Assembly (NCBI RefSeq): GCF_024679245.1
Contig: NC_090183.1
Location: forward strand, 18,912,207 to 18,976,206
DNA: 64,000 bases
Source of the DNA: Pseudorasbora parva
Taxonomy: Eukaryota > Chordata > Actinopteri > Cypriniformes > Gobionidae
Reading direction: 5' to 3'
Below the pieces are notes generated by a model that was not told the origin of the DNA, ran no database searches, and saw nothing but the letters and a program-made list of their open reading frames with translations. Shown piece after piece: positions 36,890 to 45,786 of the stretch (position 1 is its first letter; each line of letters opens with the position of its first letter). The position numbers and the translations under genes were made by a program.

Positions 36890-37062
36890 AAGCTAGTTCC
36901 TGTTTGTTTTCACGGACGCTTTATAGCTTCCGGTCGATGACGTCATCACGTCGACGATCGATCTTTTTTCCGATGGAATGGTTCTACAGGCGCTTCACGA
37001 CGCATTAACACAGAGGCGTTCTCACAGCGTTTCGACGCAGCTCGAGTTCCCCGAAAGGGAAC
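36890..37062. repeat. DIRS B 5' inverted terminal repeat
   Basis: Inverse of about 27,430-27,600, for example TCACAGCGTTTCGACGCAGC against GCTGCGTCGAAACGCTGTGA. It ends GTTCCCCGAAAGGGAAC. A few substitutions separate the two repeats. Confidence 0.85.
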
Positions 37063-37069
37063 TTGATGT

Positions 37070-37790
37070 GCTCTCGCGGTACAATATTAATACTACATTA
37101 ATGAGGATGTTGATGATTTATTTTTATTTTTATGTAAGTATTGTCTGCAACCAGAAGTTCAGGACGGAACCCCATCCCCAATCTAAGTGCCTTGCCAACA
37201 TGGCTCAGGCATTTTATGTTTATGTGATACCAAATGATTTCTGTATTTAAGGCAATGACTGAGGGGAAAATGAGAATACAGGGAACCTATGAGTCATTAA
37301 AAAAGAATTACCAAATAGTTCTCAAAGAGTTACTTAGAACCTGGAACAGTATTCTAAAGTGAAAACATAAGGAACCCATTCATAATTAATGAAGAATTAC
37401 CAAATAGTTCTCAAGGAGTTACTTAGAACCTGGAACAGTATTCTAAAGTGAAAACATAAGAAACCCATTCATAATTAATATAGAATTACCAAATAGTTCT
37501 CAAGGAATTACTTAGAACCTGGAACAGTATTCTAAAGTGAAAACATAAGGAACCCATTCATAATTACTGAAGAATTACTAAATAGTTAATAGTTAAATAA
37601 TTAAGCCTAACTACCATTAATAGAGTACTAATAAGGAAATTTGACCCTCTATTCTAAAATGAAAGTTTTATCCTCATTAATTATGACACTTATTGAATGA
37701 TATTTAAGATTAAGTTGACCCTCTATTCTAAAGATAAGTTCTTATTGTTTAGCAGTTATGTGTATTTTTATGTAAAGTGTGGTTCTATGT
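37070..37790 (-). repeat. Inverted copy of the 44,100-44,985 sequence
   Basis: GCGGTACAATATTAATACTACATT and on is the reverse complement of the sequence ending at 44,985, through the ATGGCTCAGGCATTTTATG block and the 89-bp repeats to GACCCTCTATTCTAAA. The 89-bp unit (ACCAAATAGTTCTCAAGGAG ... AACCTGGAACAGTATTC) occurs about three times here at 37,303-37,580. So DIRS C is framed by an inverted pair. Confidence 0.8.
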
Positions 37791-38189
37791 GAATCTAATA
37801 CGTAAAACGTGCTCGGTTACTTTCGTAACCTCGGTTCCCTGAGAGAGAGGGAACGAGTATTGCGTATGGGAAAAACTCCTTTTCTCGAGAATGTGAAGCA
37901 AAACTTTATTAATAAAGGTATCTATGTAAAGCGCAGTGCAGCTGCACGGCCATAGCCCGGCACGAGGCGCGCTCTGATTGGCCGAACCGCGGTAACTGCA
38001 GGAACCTATGGTGAGGCGGCTGAGAGGAGTGAACCAATGGGGGCGCTCCAGAGAGACCGCCGAAAAAGGGGGCTAAAAATAGCATACAGGAGGCTAAATA
38101 AGACCCTACTCACCATAGGTGTCAGGTTTTAAAATCGACTGAAGCGACACCTGAGAAGCACGAACACGGCACGGAACGCAATACTCGTT

Positions 38190-38275
38190 CCCTCTCTCTC
38201 AGGGAACCGAGGTTACGAAAGTAACCGAGTACGTTCCCTTTCGAGAGAGGTTCCTCGTATTGCGTATGGGAACAC
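38190..38275. repeat. DIRS C internal complementary region
   Basis: AGGGAACCGAGGTTACGAAA and GTAACCGAGTACGTT are the inverse of the left end; CCCTTTCGAGAGAGGTTCCT and on is the inverse of the right end. Confidence 0.8.
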
Positions 38276-38529
38276 AATGTAAAACGCTGTGTGCGCTGAC
38301 TGACCCAAAATCCCCAACTGAATGAGGGAAAGTCAAAAAACCTTTAGAGAGACCGACACAGGCGGGCTTCAAAGGAGAATTAAAGAACCGGAAGAGTCGG
38401 TTCGTTTGAACACCTGACCGGACATAGTCAGAACTAAGGTAGAGTGTAATGGTGCTATGAACGTTAGTGTATAAGCGGAACGCAATAAGCAATCGTGTTG
38501 CCAGGGCTGCAGATAGCGCCCTAGACTGA

Positions 38530-39403
38530 GAAAAGCACTGCTTGTAAAGCTGGGACCTCCAAATTGTAAAATCTGATAAAAGTGGGCGGAGAGGCCCAGC
38601 CTGCCGCCACACAAATATATTCCATGGAAGTGCCACATGACCAAGCCCAAGACAAAGCCATGCCTCTAGAGGAGTGGGCTTTTAATTTAAGGTTAGGTTC
38701 TAGACCTATATGCTAGTGGGACTGCATCCACTATCCAGTGTGAGAGTCTGTTTCATGACAGCACAAACTTTAGTGTGGCCACCGAAGCAATGAAGAGCTG
38801 ATCCGACTGCCTGAAGGGGGCGGAGCGCTCTAGATACAATCTCAATGCTCTGACTGGGCAGAATAGGTTCGCGTCTTATTCTCTCTGAGACGCGGGTAAA
38901 GGAAGCAGTGAAAAGACCTGCATACTGAAGGGGTTGATAGCACTTTCAGCATAAAACCATGCCTCGGTTTGAGCACAACCTTGAAGTTGCTGGACCCAAA
39001 CTCAAGACAGGAAGGGCTCACGGAGAGTGCAGGTAAGCCACCCACTCGCTTAACCGAGGCCACAGCCAGCAGAAAAGCGGTTTTGAGTGATATGTGCTTC
39101 AAGCTCGTGGTCTGAAGTGGTTAGGAGGGGGAACCCTTCACGGCTTCTAAAACCATGGCGAGGTCCCAAATAGGGACTGAGGAAGGGGCAAGGCGGGTTG
39201 AATCTCCTGGCCCCTTTAAGAAAACATACAATAAGATCACTTTTCCCTAGCGAATGTGCCGCGATCGGAGCGTGGTTAGCTGCTATGACGGAGACATATA
39301 CTTTAAGCATGGAGGGGGGACAACCCGCGTCCATTAGCTCTTGGAGAAAGCGAGCAGTTCCGCCAGTTCGCATGAGTGTGCGTCGATGTTTCGCGTAGCA
39401 CAC
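38530..39403 (-). pseudogene. DIRS C tyrosine recombinase remnant
   Basis: The frame of 39,050-39,403 gives SMLKVYVSVIAANH and FLKGARRFNP (core-binding part). 38,842-39,102 gives KTAFLLAVASVKRVGGLPAL with the first catalytic Arg. Near 38,545-38,600, in yet another frame, the text AAGWASPPTFIRFYNLEV carries the Tyr. The His-x-x-Arg segment was not found, and the pieces lie in different frames. Confidence 0.75.
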
Positions 39404-39456
39404 TGGTTAGAAAACCACTGACCACTTCAAAGCAGAGCTGCCAGATAGCGGGGGCT

Positions 39457-40028
39457 CTAGCTTCCGAAATAGTGTTCATAACTTGTCAGAGAGGTTCCCG
39501 GATACCCGTTGATGGGCCACACGTGCAGGGCCCACAGCTCGGGACTGGGATGCCAGATCTTCCCTTTTGTTGGCGTAAGGAGGTATTTCCTCAGCGGAAT
39601 AGGCCATGGGGCTGTGTCTGACAGCTGAATCAGTTTGGAGAACCATGTGCGGTTCTTCCAAAGTGGGGCTATTAAAAAGCACAGGCTTGCAGCTGCATCG
39701 CGATCGGAGGGAGCATATAGAGGGAGTCTGGGCCAACATGGGCCAGGGCATCCCTGCGTTTGCAGAAAAATATTGGGTAGCATGTGCTGTGCCAGCTGAA
39801 TCGTTTGCGGATGAAGGGACCATCCCCCTGGGGGCATGGGTCCTCTGGCATGTCAGGACCCTGATTCAGAATACCTGGCACGTGAGCCGCCCTTAGGGAG
39901 CTCAGATTGTGCTCTGCCCATAAAAGGAGATGCTTAGCCATGCAGTGAAGAGAGTCTGATCTCGGCTGCCCTAGCGATTTTATGTACGTTATCAAGACGT
40001 GGTGGTTCTTATGACGTAAGACGCTCAT
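39457..40028 (-). pseudogene. DIRS C RNase H remnant
   Basis: MSVLRHKNHHVLITYIKSLG, HLLLWAEHNLSSLRAAHVPG and NQGPDMPEDP line up with the end of RNase H in B. The first acidic motif and the link to RT are missing. A frameshift near 39,830 puts the following region in the frame of 39,457-39,837 (LPLYAPSD, WFSKLIQL). Confidence 0.7.
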
Positions 40029-40040
40029 TGAGTCTTGAGT

Positions 40041-40104
40041 CTATGACATTGACTGTACTGATAAGCCTGCCCCTCGAAGGAGAATCTCAAGAATGGCCTG
40101 TAGT

Positions 40105-40138
<34 letters not shown>

Positions 40139-40440
40139 TCGTAACGTGAAAGTATGCGTTTTTCAGATCTATTGTGAAAACCCAATCACCGGGGCGAATG
40201 TGCGCGAGGATTTGTTTCACCGTCAGCACCTTGAAACGAGCGTGTCATAAGTGCTTTGTTCAGATGTCTGGAAAATGGGCCTGAGACCGCCATCCATTTT
40301 CGGGATGAGGAATTAGCGACAGTAAAAACCTGACTCGCTAGCGTCGGGTGTACTGTTTCCACCGCTCTCTCCTTTAACAGTTTTAACGCCTCAGCGAGAA
40401 GCACGTGACTGACACTGCTTCTTACTGAGGGTTCGACCAC
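40041..40440 (-). pseudogene. DIRS C reverse transcriptase remnant with homopolymer
   Basis: The frame of 40,186-40,440 gives LKERAVETVHPTLASQVF and FSRHLNKALMTRSF; 40,041-40,229 gives VKQILAHIRPGDWVFTIDL and NAYFHVTI (first catalytic Asp). A run of 31 G (C on this strand) then breaks the frame; RPFLRFSFEGQAYQY follows in another frame. The YxDD box and thumb region are deleted. Confidence 0.8.
40105..40135. repeat. Poly-G tract, 31 bases
   Basis: Uninterrupted G run inside the RT remnant of DIRS C. Such runs are prone to length error in sequencing and assembly. Confidence 0.9.
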
Positions 40441-42150
40441 GGCTTGAATCGCGGGGGTCTGCGAGCAAAACTGTAGCGAGAACCTCGTTTTATATGTTCA
40501 ACACCCAATATTATATACCAGGAATGGCCTGGGCTCGTGAAGCCAGGGGTTGAATTAGATTCGGGGGCTGGCCGCTTAGTAATAGGGGCCTGTTAACCCG
40601 GTTGCTTGTGCTGTAACACTGCTTGTAACACTGTGGGGATAGTGTTAGGTTTTGGCGGTGCAGGCTTTGCAGTGGGCGCGCGCCTCACATTTATATTGTG
40701 TGTGCGAGAGTGGACTTTGTGAAAAGTGCTTGGGTGCAGGAGTGCAGACTGTAAAGTGGGCACATTTCCTACATAGAAAAGCTCTTTTGTGTGTAGTGTA
40801 AACAATGTGCCGTGGCGCACAATCTACGTAGAATACCCACGGTGCAAACCAGTGAGCGAGTCCACAAGGGTAAACGCTCACAGCATTAGTGTGCAGACGA
40901 GCGGGTTTAACACAGGCTAGTTGACTGCAATATTTAATCTCCAGTCACTTAACTTAAGGGAACTGGGAGAATGTAAGGAAGTGCGGGGGGTATGGGAGCC
41001 ATTCCACAATGCCGTTATGCTCTAGTCTAGACTGAAAGCGCGCGTGCAGACAAGCGTGTTTGACCACAGGCTAGTTGACTGCAATAAGGCTAGTTGACTT
41101 TATATGGTGTAATCCGGCCGCGGCGGGATTTATTTGTGATTTTGTGGTGCTGAATTAACAGTGCTTATGTAGGGGTGTACACTGTGTAGTGGACACTATG
41201 TCTACAGTGTAAAAACCTTTCCAGCCGCCTGAATAAGTGGACTGGAAGTGATAGAGTGAAAAAAGGGCTTAGCTTGGCAGCCATTTTCCGACGCCCTTAT
41301 GCTCTGACAGTGAGCGCGTGCTATGACGTAAGTCGCGCTCTAGTCAGCAAACGCGCTGTGGAAGGGGCGCGCGCTATCATGACAACTGACAAGGCAGCCA
41401 TTACAACTTCCTTGGCAGAAAGCGCGCGCTGCAGCGAGAATGTTCTTGACGTACCCAACAGCCCGAGCTCGCTCGTCTAACTTACTCTAGTATTCTCTGT
41501 CCGCGGCGGTTCTTGGCGCGACGGAACGAGAGAAGCGTCTGTCCGCGGCGCTTCAGCACGGCGGCGGTAGAATGAGCACAGCGAGAGCTTCGGCTCCAGT
41601 TGTTTATTCACTGTAGTATTCTCTGTCCGCGGCGCTTCTAGCACGGTGCGAGCTTCAGCTCGAGTTTGTTTATTCACTCTAGTATTCTCTGTCCGCTGCG
41701 ATAGTGCGACTGAACGAGAGAATTGGAAGCATGAGGAAAAACTCTGTAAGCGGCGCTTCTAGCACGGCGAGAGCTTCAGCTCGAGTTTGTTTATTCACTC
41801 TAGTACGTTATTCTCTGTCCGGAACGAGAGAAGAGGGAGAGTGAGACGTGCTCCATCTTTCCGCGGCGCTAAACGGCGCGGCAGAAAAAGAGAGTCCTCG
41901 CATAGAACAAGCCTGTAAGCTCTAGAAGTGGTGTTGCAGCGGCAACACACACACAAACACATACACACACACACACTCAACATAGACAGACAGTATAAAG
42001 GATATATAACGCCGGATGGCGCAGCAGGAACGCAGGTGGCTGAAGGCAGAGACCCGGGGGGAATCCGGCGTCCTCAGGGCTGCAGGAATGTTCCGCTGGT
42101 TGCTTTTCGACGGCGGTTTGCTTGATTCTGGAGGTCAGCGACGGTGTCGC
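40441..42150 (-). pseudogene. DIRS C upstream region, gag-like gene not readable
   Basis: This is where the gag-like ORF should lie. Short minus-strand frames such as 40,645-40,881 contain several Cys and His residues (for example FLCRKCAHFTVC), perhaps from the Cys/His N-terminus, but no continuous frame remains. At 41,480-41,815 a phrase CTCTAGTATTCTCTGTCCGC recurs four times with irregular spacing. Confidence 0.4.
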
Positions 42151-42853
42151 TGAAGGAGATTAAATCTGACACCTATGGTAAGTCAGGGTCTTATATAGCC
42201 TCCTGTATGCTATTTTTAGCCCCCTTTTTCGGCGGTCTCTCTGGAGCGCCCCCATTGGTTCGCTCCTCTCAGCCGCCTCACCATAGGTTCCTGCAGTTGC
42301 CGCGGCCCGGCCAATCAGAGCGCGCCTCGCGCCGGGCTATGGCCGTGCAGCTGCACTGCGCTTTACATAGATACCTTTATTAATAAAGTTTTGCTTCACA
42401 TTCTCGAGAAAAGGAGTTTTTCCCATACGCAATACGAGGAACCTCTCTCGAAAGGGAACATTAAAAGCAATAAACATTCTGCAGCACACTCAGTTCAAAG
42501 GATTTACATTAAACAAACTACACCTTAAAACCCTAAAATGAATAAGATTTCTGAAATCATTTAACCATGATTTATCATGTAATACTTATTTTGCTTGCCA
42601 TGGGCCACAATGACTAGAAAGTACACCAAAACGCAACATAAATTCACAAAAGACACTAATTTAATTTGTTCGGTGTAATCCACATCTTTAGAATCCATAT
42701 GAGGAACTTCTTTATCAAGCGTTCTCCATCTTTCTCTTCAATAGCGACCGTAAACAAATCCCGCGCTCCATCTTTCTCTTCAACAGCGACCGTAAACAAA
42801 TCCCGCGCTCCATCTTTCTCTTCGTATTTTGAGATAAAAACACCTTTGTTTAA

Positions 42854-44050
42854 AGGGGGGGTGAAATGCTGTTTCATGCATACTGATCTTTTTACACTGT
42901 TAAAGACTTGGAATCCCATACTAAACATAGACAAAGTTTCAAAAGTTAAGGTGGACGTTTGATGGGAGTATTTCTTTGTCAAAAATACTACTTCCGGTTA
43001 GTCATAAGTTTCGGCAAGTTTTTTGAGATCATGCGTCCCCATTGACGTTAGTGGGGGCGGAATTTCCTTGTATGGGCCTTACGGACAATTCTACCGGAAG
43101 CGCGTGAGAGAGAGAGAGGGAGAGAGAGAGCAACAGCCTACGCCCATCAAAGCGCTGGCTTGTAGGATGCTAAACAGGTGATATAACCAGTAGCTACTGA
43201 CTTACCCACTGATAGGCCGGCGGTCGATCTGTATTAGCACTTTCCTCACGCGACGGGCGAATCACTTTCCTCACTGAGCGACTCACTTTCCTCACGCGGC
43301 AGGCGAATCACTTTCCTCACTGAGCGAATCACTTTCCTCACAGAGCGACTCACTTTCCTCACGCGGCGGGCGAATCACTTTCCTCGCTGAGCGAATCACT
43401 TTCCTCACGCGGCGGGCGAATCACTTTCCTCACTGAGCGAATCACTTTCCTCACAGAGCGAATCACTTTCCTCACGCGGCGGGCGAATCACTTTCCTCAC
43501 TGAGCGAATCACTTTCCTCACAGAGCGAATCACTTTCCTCACGCGGCGGGCGAATCACTTTCCTCACTGAGCGAATCACTTTCCTCACAGAGCGAATCAC
43601 TTTCCTCACGCGACGGGCGAATCACTTTCCTCACAGAGCGACTCACTTTCCTCACGCGGCGGGCGAATCACTTTCCTCACAGAGCGAATCACTTTCCTCA
43701 CGCGGCGGGCGAATCACTTTCCTCACTGAGCGAATCACTTTCCTCACAGAGCGAATCACTTTCCTCACGCGGCGGACGAATCACTTTCCTCACTGAGCGA
43801 ATCACTTTCCTCACAGAGCGACTCACTTTCCTCACTGCAGCGCGCTGCTGCACACGTCATTATTTAGCTCCGCTCACATGACACGCCCCCACCCGCTCGG
43901 CTTTTTTCGGAAAGACTCGGAACAGCGCATCTTTCTTATATAATTATAAAAAAAATAAAGACTTTTCGGAGATATGCAGGATGCAATGCTACTCTATAGG
44001 TACTCAAGATTGACATGACACTGACTGAAACTGAGTGTTTCACCCCCCCT
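42854..44050. mobile_element. TTAA-flanked non-autonomous DNA element, copy 2
   Basis: 1,197 bp with perfect 13-base inverted ends (AGGGGGGGTGAAA) and TTAA on both sides (42,850-42,853 and 44,051-44,054). Copies 2 and 3 of the tandem unit show the empty site GTTTAAATG with a single TTAA, which proves the insertion limits. No transposase. Family member of 5,762-6,664, but it carries a long minisatellite. Confidence 0.93.
43237..43840 (+). repeat. Minisatellite within the TTAA element, ~27 units
   Basis: CACTTTCCTCAC recurs about 27 times. Units are 21 bp (ending CTGAGCGAAT or CAGAGCGAAT) or 25 bp (ending GCGGCGGGCGAAT). They often follow a 25-21-21 order, giving a 67-bp higher-order period. 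Confidence 0.92.
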
Positions 44051-44389
44051 TTAAATGTTGCCAATCCGTTCATGTTGTACCTTTCACTATTTATCCAAAT
44101 AGACAAAAAATATGTTTTGTGTCTGTAGAAGCTGCTTATTAACTTATATAAATTACTACCATAATTATGGATAAAACTTTCACTTTAGAATAGAGGATCA
44201 AATTGCCTTTATTAGTACTGTATTAATGGTAGTTAGGCTTAATTATTGACATATTCTGGTCAATAAACTTAAATATCATTCAATAAGTGCCATAATTAAT
44301 GAGGATAAAACTTTCACTTTAGAATAGAGGGTCAAATTTCCTTTATTAGTACTGTATTAATGGTAGTTAGGCTTAATTATTTAACTATT

Positions 44390-44770
44390 AACTATTTGGT
44401 AATTCTTCATTAATTATGAATGGGTTTCTTATGTTTTCACTTTAGAATACTGTTCCAGGTTCTAAGTAATTCCTTGAGAACTATGTGGTAATTCTTCATT
44501 AATTATGAATGGGTTTCTTATGTTTTCACTTTAGAATACTGTTCCAGGTTCTAAGTAACTCCTTGAGAACTATGTGGTAATTCTTCATTAATTATAAATG
44601 GGTTTCTTATGTTTTCACGTTAGAATACTGTTCCAGGTTCTAAGTAACTCCTTGAGAACTATTTGGTAATTCTTTATTAATTATGAATGGGTTCCTTATA
44701 TTTTCATTTTAGAATACTGTTCCAGGTTCTAAGTAACTCCTTGAGAACTATTTGGTAATTCTTTTTTAAT
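44390..44770 (+). repeat. 89-bp tandem repeat (about four units)
   Basis: GGTAATTCTTCATTAATTAT ... TTAGAATACTGTTCCAGGTT repeats at about 44,397, 44,487, 44,577, 44,664 and 44,754. The same array is in tandem copy 2 (from about 46,673) and copy 3 (from about 48,948), and inverted at 37,303-37,580. Confidence 0.9.
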
Positions 44771-45359
44771 GACTCAAAGGTTCCCTGTATTCTCATTTTC
44801 CCCTCAGTCATTGCCTTAAATACAGAAATCATTTGGTATCACATAAACATAAAATGCCTGAGCCATGTTGGCAAGGCACTTAGATTGGGGATGGGGTTCC
44901 ATCCTGAACTTCTGGTTGCAGACAATACTTACATAAAAAAAAAAAATCATCAACATCCTCATTAATGTAGTATTAATATACCGCCCACGGGCCTCCCGAG
45001 TCGGGTCTGAGCATCCCACCTCTCTGCCTTCGGGCAGAGAGCAGCCGAGCGGGCTTCGAGGACGCCGCCGGGCCTTCTCACCCACTCTCTGCCCCTCCCG
45101 GAAATACTCAGACAACACTGCGGGCCGCCCACAGGCCTCCCGAGTCGGGTCTGAGCATCCCACCTCTCTGCCTTCGGGCAGCAAGCAGCCGAGCGCGCTC
45201 CGGGCCGCCTCCGGGCCTCCCGAGTCGAGCCAGAGTACTCCATTGCGCTGCCCCACCCCGGGCATGTCTAAGGTACCGTTGATCCCGCTGGTACGGTCCC
45301 TGGGAGCATGGCTACAGCTCCCTCGACCGTCCCATTGGCTCATCCGTACCATCAGACTC

Positions 45360-45786
45360 GGCTACGCGATTTAGTTCGCGCGCCGGCCACCCAAGTACAA
45401 GGGCATCCTCTTCACCTCAGTGCGAAGCAGCGATGTCCAAGTCTTGCGGTCAGAGATCGAGGTCCTACTGGCGAAGGACGCGATCGAGCCGGTTCCTCCA
45501 GCCGAGATGAAGACAGGGTTCTACAGCCCCTACTTCATTGTGCCCAAGAAAGGGGGTGGGCTACGGCCAATCCTGGACCTGCGCGTCCTGAATCGGGCCC
45601 TGCACAAGCTCCCGTTCCGGATGTTAACGCAGAAAACGAATTTTTCAATGCATCCGTCCCCAGGATTGGTTCGCAGCGATCGACCTGAAGGACGCGTACT
45701 TCCATGTCTCTATTCTCCCTCGACACAGACCGTTCCTACGTTATGCGTTCGAGGGAAGGGCATACAGGTACAAGGTCCTGCCCTTC
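45360..45786 (+). pseudogene. DIRS D RT N-terminal fragment, tandem copy 1
   Basis: Encodes VLLAKDAIEPVPPAEMKTGF, YFIVPKKGGGLRPILDLRVL and the start of the palm, with a frameshift after RMLTQK. A TAG at about 45,373 follows GYAI, where the other DIRS copy reads GYAIQF. The copy ends at the tandem junction, so it lacks all catalytic residues downstream of IDLKDAYFH. Confidence 0.8.

Larger units (their letters stand above)
27403..37062 (-). mobile_element. DIRS-like retrotransposon B, nearly complete, with L2 insertion
   Basis: Minus-strand element of 9,660 bp; without the L2 insert it is about 5.36 kb, a usual DIRS size. Both outer ends carry AAC (27,403-27,405 and 37,060-37,062; GTT on the element strand). 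The internal region at about 27,650-27,755 joins sequence complementary to both ends around a single GTT. Order along the minus strand: gag-like ORF, RT, RNase H, tyrosine recombinase, 3' non-coding with the internal complementary region. The recombinase and RNase H are damaged, so it is not autonomous now. No target duplication is expected for DIRS, and none is seen. Confidence 0.92.
37806..42459 (-). mobile_element. DIRS-like retrotransposon C, decayed
   Basis: 4,654 bp on the minus strand with AAC at both ends (37,806-37,808 and 42,457-42,459). The left terminal region (TGCTCGGTTACTTTCGTAAC, then CGCAATACG motifs) is inverted at about 42,150-42,459 (for example CTCGAGAAAAGGAGTTTTTC). The internal complementary region at about 38,190-38,275 joins both ends at one GTT. 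Remnants of RT, RNase H and recombinase occur in the expected order but with large deletions and frameshifts. The terminal sequences differ from those of B, so it is a separate family. Confidence 0.88.
42311..45786. repeat. Tandem triplication, copy 1 (with MITE insert)
   Basis: First of three consecutive copies of a 2,275-bp unit. It starts inside the right terminal region of DIRS C (CCAATCAGAGCGCGCC) and ends inside the RT of DIRS D (AAGGTCCTGCCCTT). Length here is 3,476, that is 2,275 plus a 1,197-bp element and its 4-bp duplication. The unit also holds a 42-bp short repeat (42,728-42,825), 89-bp repeats (44,390-44,770) and the start of D. Confidence 0.93.

Noticed and set aside
40041..40229. 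Proline-rich protein (run of Pro)
   Set aside because: The Pro run is the translated poly-G tract; the flanks are RT text in different frames.
43237..43840. CRISPR-like array of short repeats
   Set aside because: The parts between CACTTTCCTCAC repeats are themselves repeated (three types), not unique spacers, and the array lies inside a MITE.
44816..45352. Minus-strand ORF of 178 codons, present in the three tandem copies
   Set aside because: It is antisense to the 5' part of DIRS D and its leader. Its apparent conservation comes from the tandem duplication.
45308..45688. Plus-strand 126-codon ORFs in the tandem copies
   Set aside because: Out of frame with the RT text; a shadow caused by GC-rich coding-derived sequence.
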